Shown here one piece after another: positions 38,554 to 47,598 of a DNA stretch of 48,464 nucleotides (position 1 is the stretch's first letter; each line of letters opens with the position of its first letter). The translations under genes were made by a program, and so were the position numbers. Origin of the DNA: Massilia cavernae (GTDB lineage Bacteria > Pseudomonadota > Gammaproteobacteria > Burkholderiales > Burkholderiaceae_D); contig NZ_QYUP01000154.1 of NCBI RefSeq assembly GCF_003590855.1, positions 1 through 48,464 on the forward strand, in the 5' to 3' direction. Below the pieces are notes generated by a model. It did no database searches. It was not told the origin of the DNA and was given only the letters and a program-made list of their open reading frames with translations.

Positions 38554-38991
38554 ATGGCAAAAAAGCTACTGCTGCTCAACGGCCCCAACCTGAATTTGCT
38601 GGGAACCCGCGAGCCCGAGGTGTATGGCTCTGCAACGCTGGCCGACATCGAAAGCGCCGCGTCGGCCCAGGCTGGCGCAGCGGGTGCGACGCTTTCCTGC
38701 TTTCAAAGCAACCATGAAGGTGCGCTGATCGACCGCATCCACGCCGCCAGGGCGGAGGGTGTGGACATGATTGTCATCAATCCGGGTGGCCTGACGCATA
38801 CCAGCGTTGCGCTGCGCGACGCCCTGGCGGGTGTAGCGATCCCCTTTGTCGAGGTGCATATTTCCAATATTTACCAGCGCGAAGAGTTCCGTCATCATTC
38901 CTTTTTGTCAGCCGTGGCGCAGGGCGTCATCTGCGGGTTTGGCACGGAAGGATATCGCCTAGCCATCGACTTCGCGCTTAAAAAGCGTTAA
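38554..38991 (+). CDS. aroQ: Type II 3-dehydroquinate dehydratase AroQ
   Basis: Dehydrates 3-dehydroquinate to 3-dehydroshikimate in the shikimate pathway. 145 residues, standard for the dodecameric type II enzyme. [20 protein letters not shown] carries the flexible loop with Arg and Tyr. [31 protein letters not shown] and [19 protein letters not shown] (catalytic His region) follow. It lies just upstream of accB, a common betaproteobacterial order (aroQ-accB-accC). Confidence 0.97.
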   Translation: MAKKLLLLNGPNLNLLGTREPEVYGSATLADIESAASAQAGAAGATLSCFQSNHEGALIDRIHAARAEGVDMIVINPGGLTHTSVALRDALAGVAIPFVEVHISNIYQREEFRHHSFLSAVAQGVICGFGTEGYRLAIDFALKKR

Positions 38992-39082
38992 TCTTCGCCA
39001 TCTTCACCTATTTTGCGCGGGCCGGCCGATGGCTGGGTGTACCGCATACTCTTAAAACACCAATAATTCCAAGGGGTTTCAC

Positions 39083-39547
39083 ATGGATTTACGAAAACTC
39101 AAGACTCTGATCGACCTCGTAGCCGAGTCCGATATCGCCGAACTCGAAGTCACTGAGGGCGAGAGCAAGGTTCGCATCGTTAAGTCGTCCGCAAACCCGC
39201 AAGGCCAGATGGTCATGATGCAGCCGCAGCAGATGCATCAGCAATACTCCGCCCCTGCCCCGGCCGGCGCGTCGCTGGAAGCGCCTGCCGCCCCGGCCGC
39301 TGCCGTGGAGACCGGCCACATCGTCAAATCGCCGATGGTCGGCACCTTCTACCGTTCGTCCGCGCCAGGCGCGCCGGCCTTCGTCGAAGTGGGCGCCACC
39401 GTCAAGGAAGGCGACACCCTGTGCATCATCGAAGCAATGAAGCTGTTGAATGAAATCGATTCCGACGTTTCCGGCACCGTGACCAAGATCCTGGTCGAGA
39501 ACGGCCAGCCTGTCGAATTCGGTCAACCATTGTTCGTGATCGGCTAA
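39083..39547 (+). CDS. accB: Biotin carboxyl carrier protein AccB
   Basis: Carries carboxybiotin between the biotin carboxylase and carboxyltransferase parts of acetyl-CoA carboxylase, making malonyl-CoA for fatty acids. 154 residues. N-terminal helical domain ([23 protein letters not shown]), a Pro/Ala-rich flexible linker (residues 50-80), then the biotinyl domain with the target lysine in [12 protein letters not shown] (Lys near 120). AAGGGG stands before the ATG. First gene of accB-accC-prmA. Confidence 0.97.
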   Translation: MDLRKLKTLIDLVAESDIAELEVTEGESKVRIVKSSANPQGQMVMMQPQQMHQQYSAPAPAGASLEAPAAPAAAVETGHIVKSPMVGTFYRSSAPGAPAFVEVGATVKEGDTLCIIEAMKLLNEIDSDVSGTVTKILVENGQPVEFGQPLFVIG

Positions 39548-39641
39548 GGGGAGCCTTGCGCGGCACCCGGTGCCGCAGCCATCCTGGCGTTACCATGTTG
39601 TTCCGGCCCCGGCCGGCATTCACAGAAACACCGAACCTACC

Positions 39642-41030
39642 ATGTTTGAAAAAATTCTAATCGCCAACCGCGGCGAAATCGCGCTACGCATCCAGCGCGC
39701 CTGTCGCGAAATGGGCATCAAGACGGTTGTCGTTCACTCCGAGGCGGACAAAGACGCCAAGTACGTGAAACTGGCCGACGAGTCCGTCTGCATCGGCCCT
39801 GCGCAATCGACGCTGAGCTACCTGAACATGCCTGCGATTATCAGCGCGGCCGAAGTGACCGACGCCGAAGCGATCCACCCCGGCTACGGCTTCCTGTCCG
39901 AGAACGCCGACTTCGCCGAGCGCGTCGAGAAATCCGGCTTCGTCTTCATCGGCCCGCGTTCCGACTCGATCCGCCTGATGGGCGACAAGGTCTCGGCCAA
40001 GCAGGCCATGATCCGCACCGGCGTACCGTGCGTGCCAGGCTCGGACGGCGCACTGCCGGACGACCCGAAAGAAATCATCCAGACCGCCCGCAAGGTGGGC
40101 TACCCGGTCATCATCAAGGCAGCCGGCGGCGGCGGCGGACGCGGCATGCGCGTCGTGCACACCGAAGCGGCCCTGCTGAACGCCGTTGCGATGACCAAGA
40201 CCGAAGCGGGTACCGCCTTCGGCAATCCTGAAGTCTACATGGAGAAGTACCTCGAGAATCCGCGCCACATCGAGATCCAGGTACTGGCCGACGAACACAA
40301 GAACGCCGTCTGGCTGGGCGAACGCGACTGCTCGATGCAGCGCCGCCACCAGAAAGTGATCGAGGAAGCACCGGCGCCGGGCATCCCGCGCAAACTGATC
40401 GAAAAGATCGGCGATCGCTGCGCCGAAGCCTGCCGCAAGATCGGCTACCGCGGCGCCGGCACCTTCGAATTCCTGTACGAGAACGGCGAGTTCTACTTCA
40501 TCGAGATGAACACCCGCGTCCAGGTCGAACACCCGGTCACCGAGATGATCACCGGTATCGACATCGTTCAGGAGCAGATCCGCATCGCCGCCGGCGAGAG
40601 GCTGCGCTTCAAGCAGCGCGACATCATGCTGTCGGGCCACTCGATCGAATGCCGCATCAATGCGGAAGATCCGTTCAAGTTCACCCCGTCGCCGGGCCGC
40701 ATCAATGCATGGCACCCGCCGGGCGGCCCTGGCATCCGCGTCGACTCGCACTCCTACGCCGGCTACTACGTGCCGCCGCACTACGACTCGATGATCGGCA
40801 AGGTCATCGCCTACGGCGCGACCCGCGAGCAGGCGATCCGCCGCATGCAGATCGCGCTGTCCGAGATGGTGGTCGAGGGCATCCTCACCAACATCCCGCT
40901 GCACCGCGAGCTGATGGTCGATGCCCGTTTCATCGAAGGCGGCACCAACATCCACTACCTGGAGCAGAAGCTGGCCAACAAGCCTGACCTGCCGAAGGCG
41001 GCCAGCATCGCCAAAAAGGGCGAAGCATGA
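39642..41030 (+). CDS. accC: Biotin carboxylase AccC
   Basis: ATP-dependent carboxylation of biotin on AccB. 462 residues from the ATG at 39642 ([21 protein letters not shown]); an in-frame codon at 39570 is outside the family start. Seen are [18 protein letters not shown], the ATP-grasp glycine loop [35 protein letters not shown], the catalytic [15 protein letters not shown] and a normal C-terminal [11 protein letters not shown]. It overlaps prmA by 4 bases. Confidence 0.97.
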   Translation: MFEKILIANRGEIALRIQRACREMGIKTVVVHSEADKDAKYVKLADESVCIGPAQSTLSYLNMPAIISAAEVTDAEAIHPGYGFLSENADFAERVEKSGFVFIGPRSDSIRLMGDKVSAKQAMIRTGVPCVPGSDGALPDDPKEIIQTARKVGYPVIIKAAGGGGGRGMRVVHTEAALLNAVAMTKTEAGTAFGNPEVYMEKYLENPRHIEIQVLADEHKNAVWLGERDCSMQRRHQKVIEEAPAPGIPRKLIEKIGDRCAEACRKIGYRGAGTFEFLYENGEFYFIEMNTRVQVEHPVTEMITGIDIVQEQIRIAAGERLRFKQRDIMLSGHSIECRINAEDPFKFTPSPGRINAWHPPGGPGIRVDSHSYAGYYVPPHYDSMIGKVIAYGATREQAIRRMQIALSEMVVEGILTNIPLHRELMVDARFIEGGTNIHYLEQKLANKPDLPKAASIAKKGEA

Positions 41031-41977
41031 GCTGGACCGAAGTCGTCATCGAAATCGCCCGCGACAACGCCGAAGCACTGTCTGACGCGCTGATGGAGGC
41101 GGGTGCGCTGTCGGTTTCGGTGGAAGACGCGGACGAAGGCACCGACCAGGAGAAGCCGCTGTTCGGCGAACCTGGCATGGAGCCGGCGGAAGCCGCGTGG
41201 GAGCATAGCCGCGTGGTGGCGCTGACAGATGTCGACGCCGACCAGGCAGCCATCGTTGCCGAAGCGGCAGCGGCGATCAAGCTGGACAAGGTACCCCTGT
41301 TCACCACCCGCGCGGTGGCGGACGAGGACTGGGTGCGCCTGACGCAGTCGCAGTTCGCGCCTATCCACATCGGCAAGAACATCTGGGTGGTTCCGAGCTG
41401 GCACGAAGCGCCGGACCCGGATGGCCTGATCCTCGAGCTGGACCCGGGCCTCGCGTTTGGCACCGGCAGCCACCCGACCACGCGCCTGTGCATGGAATGG
41501 CTCGAAGCCCATCCGGCGCCGGGCAAGAGCGTGCTCGATTACGGCTGCGGTTCCGGCATCCTGGCGATGGTCGCCAAGAAGATGGGCGCCGGCGACGTCG
41601 CTGGCGTGGACATCGACCCGCAAGCGATCGAATCGGCCAAGGACAACGCGCAGCGCAACAACTGCGAGATCAGCTATTACCTGCCTGATCAACTGGCCAC
41701 CGCCAGGCCGGAGCACGCCACCGGCCGCTTCGACACCGTGGTCGCCAACATCCTGTCGAGTCCATTGAAGCTGATGGCGCCGATGCTGGCAGGCCGCGTG
41801 GCCGAAGGCGGATCGCTGATCCTGTCGGGCGTGCTCGCGCGCCAGGCCGAGGAAGTGGCCGAAGCCTACGCACCATTCATCAAACTTGGCGTCTGGGCCG
41901 AGCAGGACGGCTGGGTCGCCCTGCAAGGCCGGATGGGCAGCGACACCGTACCACCGGCACGTTCCGCCGGCGAGTAA
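41027..41977 (+). CDS. prmA: Ribosomal protein L11 methyltransferase PrmA
   Basis: SAM-dependent trimethylation of ribosomal protein L11. 316 residues with a small N-terminal substrate-recognition domain (about 1-100). The Rossmann methyltransferase domain has [37 protein letters not shown] (SAM motif I), [15 protein letters not shown] and the [12 protein letters not shown] motif. Its ATGA overlaps accC; the zinc-ribbon gene follows after 3 bases. Confidence 0.95.
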   Translation: MSWTEVVIEIARDNAEALSDALMEAGALSVSVEDADEGTDQEKPLFGEPGMEPAEAAWEHSRVVALTDVDADQAAIVAEAAAAIKLDKVPLFTTRAVADEDWVRLTQSQFAPIHIGKNIWVVPSWHEAPDPDGLILELDPGLAFGTGSHPTTRLCMEWLEAHPAPGKSVLDYGCGSGILAMVAKKMGAGDVAGVDIDPQAIESAKDNAQRNNCEISYYLPDQLATARPEHATGRFDTVVANILSSPLKLMAPMLAGRVAEGGSLILSGVLARQAEEVAEAYAPFIKLGVWAEQDGWVALQGRMGSDTVPPARSAGE

Positions 41978-41980
41978 GGC

Positions 41981-43351
41981 ATGGCGCTCGCCACCCGGTG
42001 CCCCCACTGCAACACGACCTTCAGGGTCGCAGCTGACCAGCTCAAGCTGCGTGGGGGCATAGTCCGCTGTGGCACCTGCCACGAGGTCTTCGACGGCAAT
42101 GCCACCCTGATCGACCTGGATGCGCCGACTGCGGCGCCCAGCGCGGCGCCGCCGGTTCCCGAAGCCGAGCAGTTTTTCCCCGTCACACCCGAGGCCGAAG
42201 TTCCGGCCGTTGAACCTGAAGTTCCCGTTGCTGAAGCCGAGCCTGAAGCTGAGCCTGAGCCTGAGCCTGAGCCCGAGACCGAACCCGAGGCTGCGGAACC
42301 GCCGGCCGATTCCGGCGGCGACCAGTTCTACACGCTCGATTTCGACCTCTCGCTGACTCCACCGCCAAAAGCGGAACCTGAACCCGCGCCTGAGCCGGAA
42401 GCTGTCCCGGAACCGGAAGCCGTTGCCGAACCCGAGCCAGAACCGCAGCCTGAACCCGAGTCCGAGCCGCCGGCGGATGCCGAAATCCGCCTGCGGACCA
42501 CGCCGCTGCCGGAAGTCGAATCCGCGCCTTTCGACCTGGCGCCCGACGAGGAAATCGTCGCCACCGCCCTGCCCGACGACGGTCATCCGCACGACGACCA
42601 CCGTGTGCATCCGGCCCCTGACGCACCTGACTCCGCGCTGCTGCTGACGCGCGAATCCGCGCCCGGCGACGAAATCGAGGTGACCGAGTCGCAGCCGCTG
42701 CCCCCGGCGCCGCCGCTCGCGCGCAAAGGCGGCCGCAGGAACAGGCCGCGTCCCGCGCCGCGCCCTGCTCCGGAACCCGAGCTGGAGCCGCAGGCGGAAC
42801 CGGAACCGGAACTGGCCGAACCTGAACACGAAGAACCCGAATTCGTCCGGCGCGTGCGCCTGAAGGAAGAAAAAGGCCGCACGCGGCAAATGATGATGGC
42901 CATCGGATCGGTGGTGCTGGTCCTGGCGCTGTCGATCCAGGGCCTGACCACCTTCCGCAACGTGCTGGCGGCGCAATTCCCGTCCCTGAAACCGCTGCTC
43001 GTCACCGGCTGCGCCATGCTTGGCTGCCGCGTCGAACTGCCGGCGCAGATCGACGAACTGGCGATCGAGACGGGCGAGCTCGAAACCATCGCGGGCAGCA
43101 CCTACCTGTTCACCACCATCCTGCACAACCAGGGCAGCCTGGCGCAGGCCTGGCCGCACGTCGAACTGGCGCTCACCGACGCCGACAACAAGACCGTGCT
43201 GCGCCGCGTGTTCGCGCCCGCCGAATACCTGCCGAAGGACGTCGCGCCGGCGAAAGGCTTCGCAGGCAAGTCCGAGCAGCCGGTGCGCATCTATTTCGAA
43301 CTCGACCAGGTCAAGGCATCTGGTTACCGTATTGCCGTTTTCTATCCATAA
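41981..43351 (+). CDS. Zinc-ribbon, DUF3426-type membrane protein
   Basis: A 456-residue protein. The N-terminal MJ0042-type zinc ribbon has RCPHCNTTF and [12 protein letters not shown] (four Cys). A very long Pro/Glu-rich, low-complexity acidic linker follows (about 50-285). One membrane segment comes next ([19 protein letters not shown], near 305-325), then a periplasmic DUF3426 domain with GCRVELP and a C-terminal [19 protein letters not shown]. Such genes follow prmA in many betaproteobacteria. The role is unknown; a cytosolic metal-binding tip tethered to a periplasmic domain suggests sensing or assembly, as inference only. Confidence 0.87.
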   Translation: MALATRCPHCNTTFRVAADQLKLRGGIVRCGTCHEVFDGNATLIDLDAPTAAPSAAPPVPEAEQFFPVTPEAEVPAVEPEVPVAEAEPEAEPEPEPEPETEPEAAEPPADSGGDQFYTLDFDLSLTPPPKAEPEPAPEPEAVPEPEAVAEPEPEPQPEPESEPPADAEIRLRTTPLPEVESAPFDLAPDEEIVATALPDDGHPHDDHRVHPAPDAPDSALLLTRESAPGDEIEVTESQPLPPAPPLARKGGRRNRPRPAPRPAPEPELEPQAEPEPELAEPEHEEPEFVRRVRLKEEKGRTRQMMMAIGSVVLVLALSIQGLTTFRNVLAAQFPSLKPLLVTGCAMLGCRVELPAQIDELAIETGELETIAGSTYLFTTILHNQGSLAQAWPHVELALTDADNKTVLRRVFAPAEYLPKDVAPAKGFAGKSEQPVRIYFELDQVKASGYRIAVFYP

Positions 43352-43359
43352 GGCCACTC

Positions 43360-44301
43360 ATGTCCAAGACTTCGCTGATCTGCGGCTCGCTCGCATTCGA
43401 CAAAATCATGCAATACCACGGCCGCTTCGGCGAAACGCTGCTGGCCGACCAGCTGCATAAAGTGAACGTATCGTTCCTGGTGCCGACGCTGAAAACCGAA
43501 TACGGCGGCTGCTCCGCCAACATCGCCTACAACCTGAAGATGCTGGGCGGCGAACCGCTGATCATGGCCACTATCGGCCAGGACGGCGCCGAATACCTCG
43601 ACCGCTTCGGCCAGCTGGGCATCGACACGCGCGCGATCCGCACCATCGGGAACGCCTACACGGCGCAGTGCTTCGTCACTGCGGACCTCGACAACAACCA
43701 GATCAACGCCTTCCACCCAGGCGCGATGCAGTTCTCGCACGAGAACTACGTCGGCGACCATGGCGCGCTGGCGGTGGCGATCATCGCCCCTGACGGCCGC
43801 GAAGGCATGATCAAGCACGCGCGCGACTGCGCCGCGCTGAAGGTGCCGTTCATGTTCGACCCGGGCCAGCAGTTGCCGATGTTCAGCGGCGCGGAGCTGA
43901 TCGAGTTCATCAACGAGGCAAGCTATGTGGCATGCAACGACTACGAATTCGAGATGCTGATGGACCGCACCGGCCTGACGCTGCCGCAGATCGCGGAGCG
44001 CCTGGACGCGCTGATCGTCACGCGCGGCGAGAAGGGTTCGGAGATTTATGCGGCGGGCGAGCGTCACGCGATCCCATGCGTGCCTGCGGCGGCGGTGGTT
44101 GACCCGACCGGTTGCGGCGACGCATTCCGCGCCGGCCTGCTGCACGGTATCGTCAATGGCTGGGATTGGCCGACCACGGGCCGCCTGGCAAGCCTGCTGG
44201 GCGCGATCAAGATCGCGCACCAGGGTGGACAGAACCACGCATTCACCGCCGACGAGATCGCCCATAAGTTCGAAGCAGCGTTTGGGTACAAGCACCCGTA
44301 A
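43360..44301 (+). CDS. PfkB-family carbohydrate/nucleoside kinase
   Basis: Ribokinase-fold kinase of 313 residues. N-terminal LICGSLAFDKIMQYHGRF, substrate motif YGGCSANIAYNLKMLGG, FDPGQQLPMF, and the catalytic anion hole with base in VDPTGCGDAFRAGLLHG (Asp near 250). The sequence is of the adenosine-kinase-like subgroup common after prmA in betaproteobacteria. The substrate cannot be read from sequence. Starts 8 bases after the zinc-ribbon gene. The BIME-like palindrome begins 22 bases after its stop. Confidence 0.92.
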   Translation: MSKTSLICGSLAFDKIMQYHGRFGETLLADQLHKVNVSFLVPTLKTEYGGCSANIAYNLKMLGGEPLIMATIGQDGAEYLDRFGQLGIDTRAIRTIGNAYTAQCFVTADLDNNQINAFHPGAMQFSHENYVGDHGALAVAIIAPDGREGMIKHARDCAALKVPFMFDPGQQLPMFSGAELIEFINEASYVACNDYEFEMLMDRTGLTLPQIAERLDALIVTRGEKGSEIYAAGERHAIPCVPAAAVVDPTGCGDAFRAGLLHGIVNGWDWPTTGRLASLLGAIKIAHQGGQNHAFTADEIAHKFEAAFGYKHP

Positions 44302-44323
44302 GCAAGGAATATCGCAATAAACC

Positions 44324-44416
44324 CGTAGGGCGGATAAGCGCGAAGCGCGCATCCGCGTGCATGCGTCAACGAGGCGCAAACACGCGGATGCGCGCAAACC
44401 GCTTATCCGCCCTACG
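44324..44416. repeat. 93-bp REP/BIME-like nested palindrome
   Basis: Outer arms CGTAGGGCGGATAAGCG (44324-44340) and its exact complement (44400-44416). Inner arms GCGCGCATCCGCGTG (44345-44359) and its exact complement (44381-44395). A 21-base centre separates them. The four-base joints do not pair. Two such arms head to head are typical of bacterial interspersed mosaic elements spread by REP-associated transposases. The right arm supplies the TAG stop of yggU. It lies between convergent pfkB-type kinase and yggU and could act as a two-way terminator. Confidence 0.82.
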
Positions 44417-44729
44417 ATTTCAAAAAATCGATCGGAAGCAGCAGCTTTTCGACGGCATCCACCGTCAACGTCCCCGATTTCACGTCAATCAGCTTGCGCT
44501 TGCTGGTCTGGCCGTGCGTGATGACGACCGCACTGCGCGGCACCGACAGCACCTCGGCCAAGTAGCGCATCAGTGCCTCATTCGCCTTGCCCTCGATCGG
44601 CTGGGCCTGCAGCTTGAGCTTCAGCGCGTCATCCAGTACCCCAATCACTTCGGTCTTTTTCGCATTCGGCGTGATCTGCACCGCCAGGCGCACACCGCCC
44701 GGCAGTGCGGAGCACCAGGCACGGTTCAT
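44412..44729 (-). CDS. DUF167/YggU family protein
   Basis: A 105-residue protein of the YggU family of unknown function. VRLAVQITPNAKKTEVIGV, LKLKLQAQPIEGKANEALMRYLAEVLSVP and the SKRKLIDV strand are the usual conserved blocks. Its start overlaps the yggT stop by 4 bases and its stop codon is inside the palindromic repeat. The yggT-yggU pair is conserved in proteobacteria. Confidence 0.93.
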   Translation of the reverse strand: MNRAWCSALPGGVRLAVQITPNAKKTEVIGVLDDALKLKLQAQPIEGKANEALMRYLAEVLSVPRSAVVITHGQTSKRKLIDVKSGTLTVDAVEKLLLPIDFLKS

Positions 44730-45256
44730 CGAGTTCCGAACACCATGCCCAGCACAACCAGCGCGATCTGCAGCAGGATCAGCGCCACCAGCAGCGACAG
44801 GTCAAGCCCGCCGACCAGCGGCACCACGCGGCGCAGTGGACGCAGCAGCGGGTCGTTCAGCGCGCGTACGAGGGGCGCCAGCGGCGCATGCGGGTTCACC
44901 CAGCTGAAGATCGCTTCGATGATCAGGAGCGCGATGAAGCCGTAAATAATCCAGGACAGGAAGCGGTGCAGCGCAAGCAGCAGCACCGATTCAAAGGCGA
45001 GGCCGCCAATCAGGAGCACCGAGGTGGCCAGCAGCACCACCAGGAAGGCACCGATCAGGCTTGCCCAGTCGTAGCCGCCCACACCCGGCACAATGCGGCG
45101 CAGCGGACGTACCAGCCAGTCGGACAGCGTGAAGGTGAACTGCGCCACCGATTGTGGTGGTCGGACACGGATCGCCTGCATCCAGAACCGCAGCAAGAGC
45201 ACGCCGCCGAGGATGGCGGCGGCAGCGTCGACGATCAACTTGAGAATTACCAGCAC
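44726..45256 (-). CDS. YggT family integral membrane protein
   Basis: A 176-residue inner-membrane protein with two repeats of the YggT unit. Each has membrane helices around a conserved loop: WLVRPLRRIVPGVGGYDWASL near residue 50 and PLLRPLRRVVPLVGGLDLSLL near 145. The family is linked to osmotic-shock tolerance and, in some bacteria, to cell division or shape. Coupled to yggU. Confidence 0.93.
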   Translation of the reverse strand: MLVILKLIVDAAAAILGGVLLLRFWMQAIRVRPPQSVAQFTFTLSDWLVRPLRRIVPGVGGYDWASLIGAFLVVLLATSVLLIGGLAFESVLLLALHRFLSWIIYGFIALLIIEAIFSWVNPHAPLAPLVRALNDPLLRPLRRVVPLVGGLDLSLLVALILLQIALVVLGMVFGTR

Positions 45257-45332
45257 GCGGACTCCTTGATAAATGAAAGACCGCGCGCGTGCGCGTGGTC
45301 ACGGTAAATCCAATTCCTGACCCACAAAAAAA

Positions 45333-45362
45333 ACCGCCGTGTGAAACAGATCACACAGCGGT
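45333..45362 (-). terminator. Strong intrinsic terminator of the histone-like gene
   Basis: Hairpin ACCGC-C-GTGTGA, loop AACAGA, TCACAC-A-GCGGT (one internal mismatch). On the minus strand it is followed by eight T residues (45333-45326), 30 bases after the stop codon at 45392. On the plus strand ATTTT follows, so it may act both ways. Confidence 0.85.
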
Positions 45363-45391
45363 ATTTTGCCTTATCCAGGCACAGCTGGCTA

Positions 45392-46354
45392 TTACGGACG
45401 GCTGCTGGTCGGGAAAGGCCATGCTGCTGCTGGAGCCAGGACGGTCTTGGCAGCTGGCGCTGGAGCCGCTGCTGGAGCCGCTGCTGGCGCTGCTGCTGGC
45501 TTGGCTTCCGCTGCCGGCTTAGGAGCTGCTGCCTTCTTAGGGGCTGCTGCTTTCTTCGCGACAGGCTTGGCTGCTGCCGGTGCTGCTGCTGGCTTTGCCG
45601 CCGCTTTCGCTGCTGGCTTGGCTGCTGCCTTCTTTACTACTGGCTTCGCTGCTGCCTTGGTGGCTGCTGGCTTAGCTGCCGCTTTTTTTGCCGCTGGCTT
45701 GGCTACGGACTTTTTTGCTGCTGGCTTAGCCGCTGCCTTTGCTACCGTTTTCTTCGCTGCTGGTTTGGCCGCGGCTTTCTTTGCTGCTGGCTTGGCTGCT
45801 GCCTTCTTGGCTGCCGGCTTTGCCGCCGCCTTCTTGGCTGCTGGCTTTGCCACTGCCTTCTTGGCTACCGCCTTTTTAGCTGCTGGCTTGGCTGCTGCCT
45901 TTTTAGCTACTGGCTTGGCTGCTGCCTTTTTAGCTGCTGGCTTGGCTGCTGCTTTCTTTGCTGCCGGCTTTACTGCTGCCTTGGCGGTGGTCTTCTTCGC
46001 TGCTGGCTTTGCGGCTGCCTTCTTCGCTACTGGCTTTGCTGCTGCCTTCTTCGCTGCTGGCTTAGCTGCTGCTTTCTTTGCTACTGGCTTCGCTGCTGCC
46101 TTCTTGGCTGCTGGCTTAGCTGCTGCTTTCTTAGCTGCTGGCTTCGTCACCTTGGTGGCCGGCTTGGCTGCTGCCTTCTTCGCTGCTGGCTTAGCTGCTG
46201 GCTTAGCTGCTGCCTTCTTCGCTGCTGGCTTGGCTGCTACTTTCTTGGCTGCTGGCTTGGCGGCTGGCTTAGCTGCTGCTTTCGCTGCTGGTTTGGTGGC
46301 GGCGGCTTTCGCGGCCGGCTTCTTTGTTTCTGATTTCTTAGCGGCTGTTGCCAT
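45392..46354 (-). CDS. Histone H1-like Ala/Lys/Pro-repeat protein
   Basis: A 320-residue protein built almost wholly of AAAKPAAKK-type repeats, from MATAAKKSETKKPAAKA to a Pro/Ala-rich tail. Composition is Ala, Lys and Pro with rare Val and Thr, resembling the C-terminal tails of eukaryotic H1 and the bacterial AlgP and PhaF proteins. Such tails bind DNA without sequence preference, and in PhaF-like proteins coat polyhydroxyalkanoate granules. No phasin domain is present here, so a nucleoid role is more likely. AAGGAGA stands 6 bases before the ATG at 46354. Repeat number probably varies between strains. Confidence 0.9.
   Translation of the reverse strand: MATAAKKSETKKPAAKAAATKPAAKAAAKPAAKPAAKKVAAKPAAKKAAAKPAAKPAAKKAAAKPATKVTKPAAKKAAAKPAAKKAAAKPVAKKAAAKPAAKKAAAKPVAKKAAAKPAAKKTTAKAAVKPAAKKAAAKPAAKKAAAKPVAKKAAAKPAAKKAVAKKAVAKPAAKKAAAKPAAKKAAAKPAAKKAAAKPAAKKTVAKAAAKPAAKKSVAKPAAKKAAAKPAATKAAAKPVVKKAAAKPAAKAAAKPAAAPAAAKPVAKKAAAPKKAAAPKPAAEAKPAAAPAAAPAAAPAPAAKTVLAPAAAWPFPTSSRP
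45590..46330. repeat. Degenerate tandem repeats within the histone-like gene
   Basis: About 740 bp of imperfect units of 15-27 bp, such as GCTGCTGGCTTGGCTGCTGC on the plus strand, coding for the AAAKPAAKK repeats. All reading frames on the plus strand stay open across it because of the low complexity. It is a likely slippage and recombination hotspot. Confidence 0.85.
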
Positions 46355-46645
46355 TTGGGTTCTCCTTCATCTGCGATGGGAAAGATTCACGCTACAAGAT
46401 TTAAACCCGTCCGACCTGTCATGCAGGCCAGGCGAATTATTCATCGGCACAAACCAGTTCTGTGTTTATGCTAATGAATTCGGCACCAGCTGAACTGCTG
46501 CAACTCCTCACGATTGCAGCACTTCAGCCATAGTCGTTCCGTCCAATCTTGCGGGGACGGTGAACATCTGAAAATCAGATACGACGAATTCTTTGTTCAG
46601 GGACGCTGTCCGCGTGAGGCGCCTGCGCGATGCGCGAAACGAAAA

Positions 46646-46681
46646 AGCCGCCATGCCTGAACAAATTCAGGCAGTGCGGCT
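46646..46681. terminator. Terminator-like hairpin upstream of histone-like gene
   Basis: AGCCGC plus TGCCTGAA pair with TTCAGGCA plus GCGGCT around a CAAA loop, with one two-base bulge on each side. On the minus strand TTTTTC follows; on the plus strand CAGTTTT follows. No gene clearly ends here on either strand, so it may end a small RNA or be a relic. Confidence 0.55.
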
Positions 46682-46784
46682 CAGTTTTCGCGGCGTCGTT
46701 CAAGTGCATATCTGTTGGAATCAGCTTCCCATTTTTGTCTGTTAGTTCGTCTCCGCGCGTGGCACAAAAACCCACATTCACGTT

Positions 46785-46813
46785 TTGACAAATTCAATCA
46801 CGTAAAGTACACG
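46785..46813 (+). promoter_or_regulatory. Promoter-like pair facing the gene-free region
   Basis: A perfect TTGACA (46785-46790) is followed after 17 bases by TACACG, a weak -10. Just downstream a hairpin (CAGTGCGC, loop AACTG, GCGCACTG at 46824-46844) precedes ACTTTTT at 46857-46863. Together this could make a very short RNA. Evidence is by eye only. Confidence 0.3.
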
Positions 46814-47549
46814 AAAACCTTGTCAGTGCGCAACTGGCGCACTGAAGTTTCGTACGACTTTTTAGAACGCGATGCGCGCGATGCGTTTGCGCTTTACGCG
46901 CGAACGATTCAAATGCGCTTCAACACGCATCGCGATCGGTGTGCAAACGCACGCAGCCTGTCGCTGCAACGAGCGCTTTTCGATCGCATGTTTTGTTCGG
47001 CCGCGCACGCCGAACCGGATGCGCATCGTCGCGCGATTCGTGTTCATTCGACGAACGATACGCCATTTGAAAATGCGCGGCGCCTGCCTCATCGCGGTGT
47101 TGGAATCGAGCGAGAGTGGCCACGTGCGGCGCGCGTCGCAACGTGCCGAACACGCGATGCGTTCACCGATCGAAAAACGCAATGCATTGATTCGTCACGA
47201 AAAATAGTCTCGCGCGTGTCGCCGGATAGCGCTCGCGCATGCACCTGAAGGCATTGCGCGAAGTCCCCTGCGCTTCGATTTCAGTGCGCAGTGCGCGCGC
47301 GAAAATCGTTGGAGGGCTTGCGGATTTTTTGCGACGGCCATCGCGCGCGGCGGCACGGATTGCGAGCGCATTTTTTGGAGTTCAACGCGCCCTGTTCGAC
47401 CGTTCGATGCTTGCATGGGCCGCGTTAAGTAGCGCACACATCAGCGCGTCGATGGAGCGATGCGCGCGTGCGATGATGCGCCTTCGTTCATCGCGCGAAC
47501 CGTTGGGATTTTTCCACAACATCGCACGCATCGCGCGCAGTGAATCGTG

Positions 47550-47590
47550 CGCGCCGATCGCCGCGCGGATTTTTCGCGGCGATCGGCGCG
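47550..47590. repeat. Perfect 16-bp inverted repeat after the TPR gene
   Basis: CGCGCCGATCGCCGCG (47550-47565), loop CGGATTTTT, and the exact complement (47575-47590). It starts 9 bases beyond the TPR gene stop on the minus strand. With no T-tract on that strand, it would be a strong but non-canonical 3'-end structure. Confidence 0.7.
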
Positions 47591-47598
47591 ATGCTTCG

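Larger units (their letters stand above)
46355..47598. other. 1.24-kb stretch without a convincing gene
   Basis: 46355-46560 is the presumed promoter region of the histone-like gene. From about 46850 to 47600 the sequence is very rich in words such as GCGCG, GATGCG, TCGCG and CGATCG. It lacks the C/G-ending codon pattern of neighbouring genes. Short open frames exist on both strands (for example 46715-47248 plus, 46862-47182 minus, 47239-47613 plus) but none has a ribosome site or family resemblance. It contains a promoter-like pair and three hairpins listed separately. Confidence 0.6.

Noticed and set aside
40955..43357. 800-codon minus-strand frame opposite prmA and the zinc-ribbon gene
   Set aside because: Shadow of coding sequence with strong GC-rich third positions; no recognisable domain.
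44324..44416. Palindrome as a plain intrinsic terminator
   Set aside because: No T-tract on either side and nested long arms fit a REP/BIME element better, though it may still stop transcription.
45590..46330. Possible CRISPR array because of repeated short units
   Set aside because: Units are imperfect, contiguous and in coding phase, with no unique spacers and no cas genes.
45341..46493. Two long plus-strand frames (Cys/Leu/Trp-rich and Ala/Gly/Phe-rich)
   Set aside because: They exist only because the histone-like repeats keep every frame open; the minus frame has the ribosome site, terminator and plausible protein.
46575..46781. 68-codon minus-strand frame (MNVGFCATRGDELTDKNGK)
   Set aside because: It runs through the terminator-like hairpin at 46646-46681, has no ribosome site, and resembles nothing I know.
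46715..47248. 177-codon plus-strand frame in the gene-free region
   Set aside because: No ribosome site, odd Arg/Cys/His-rich composition, and codon use unlike the neighbours.
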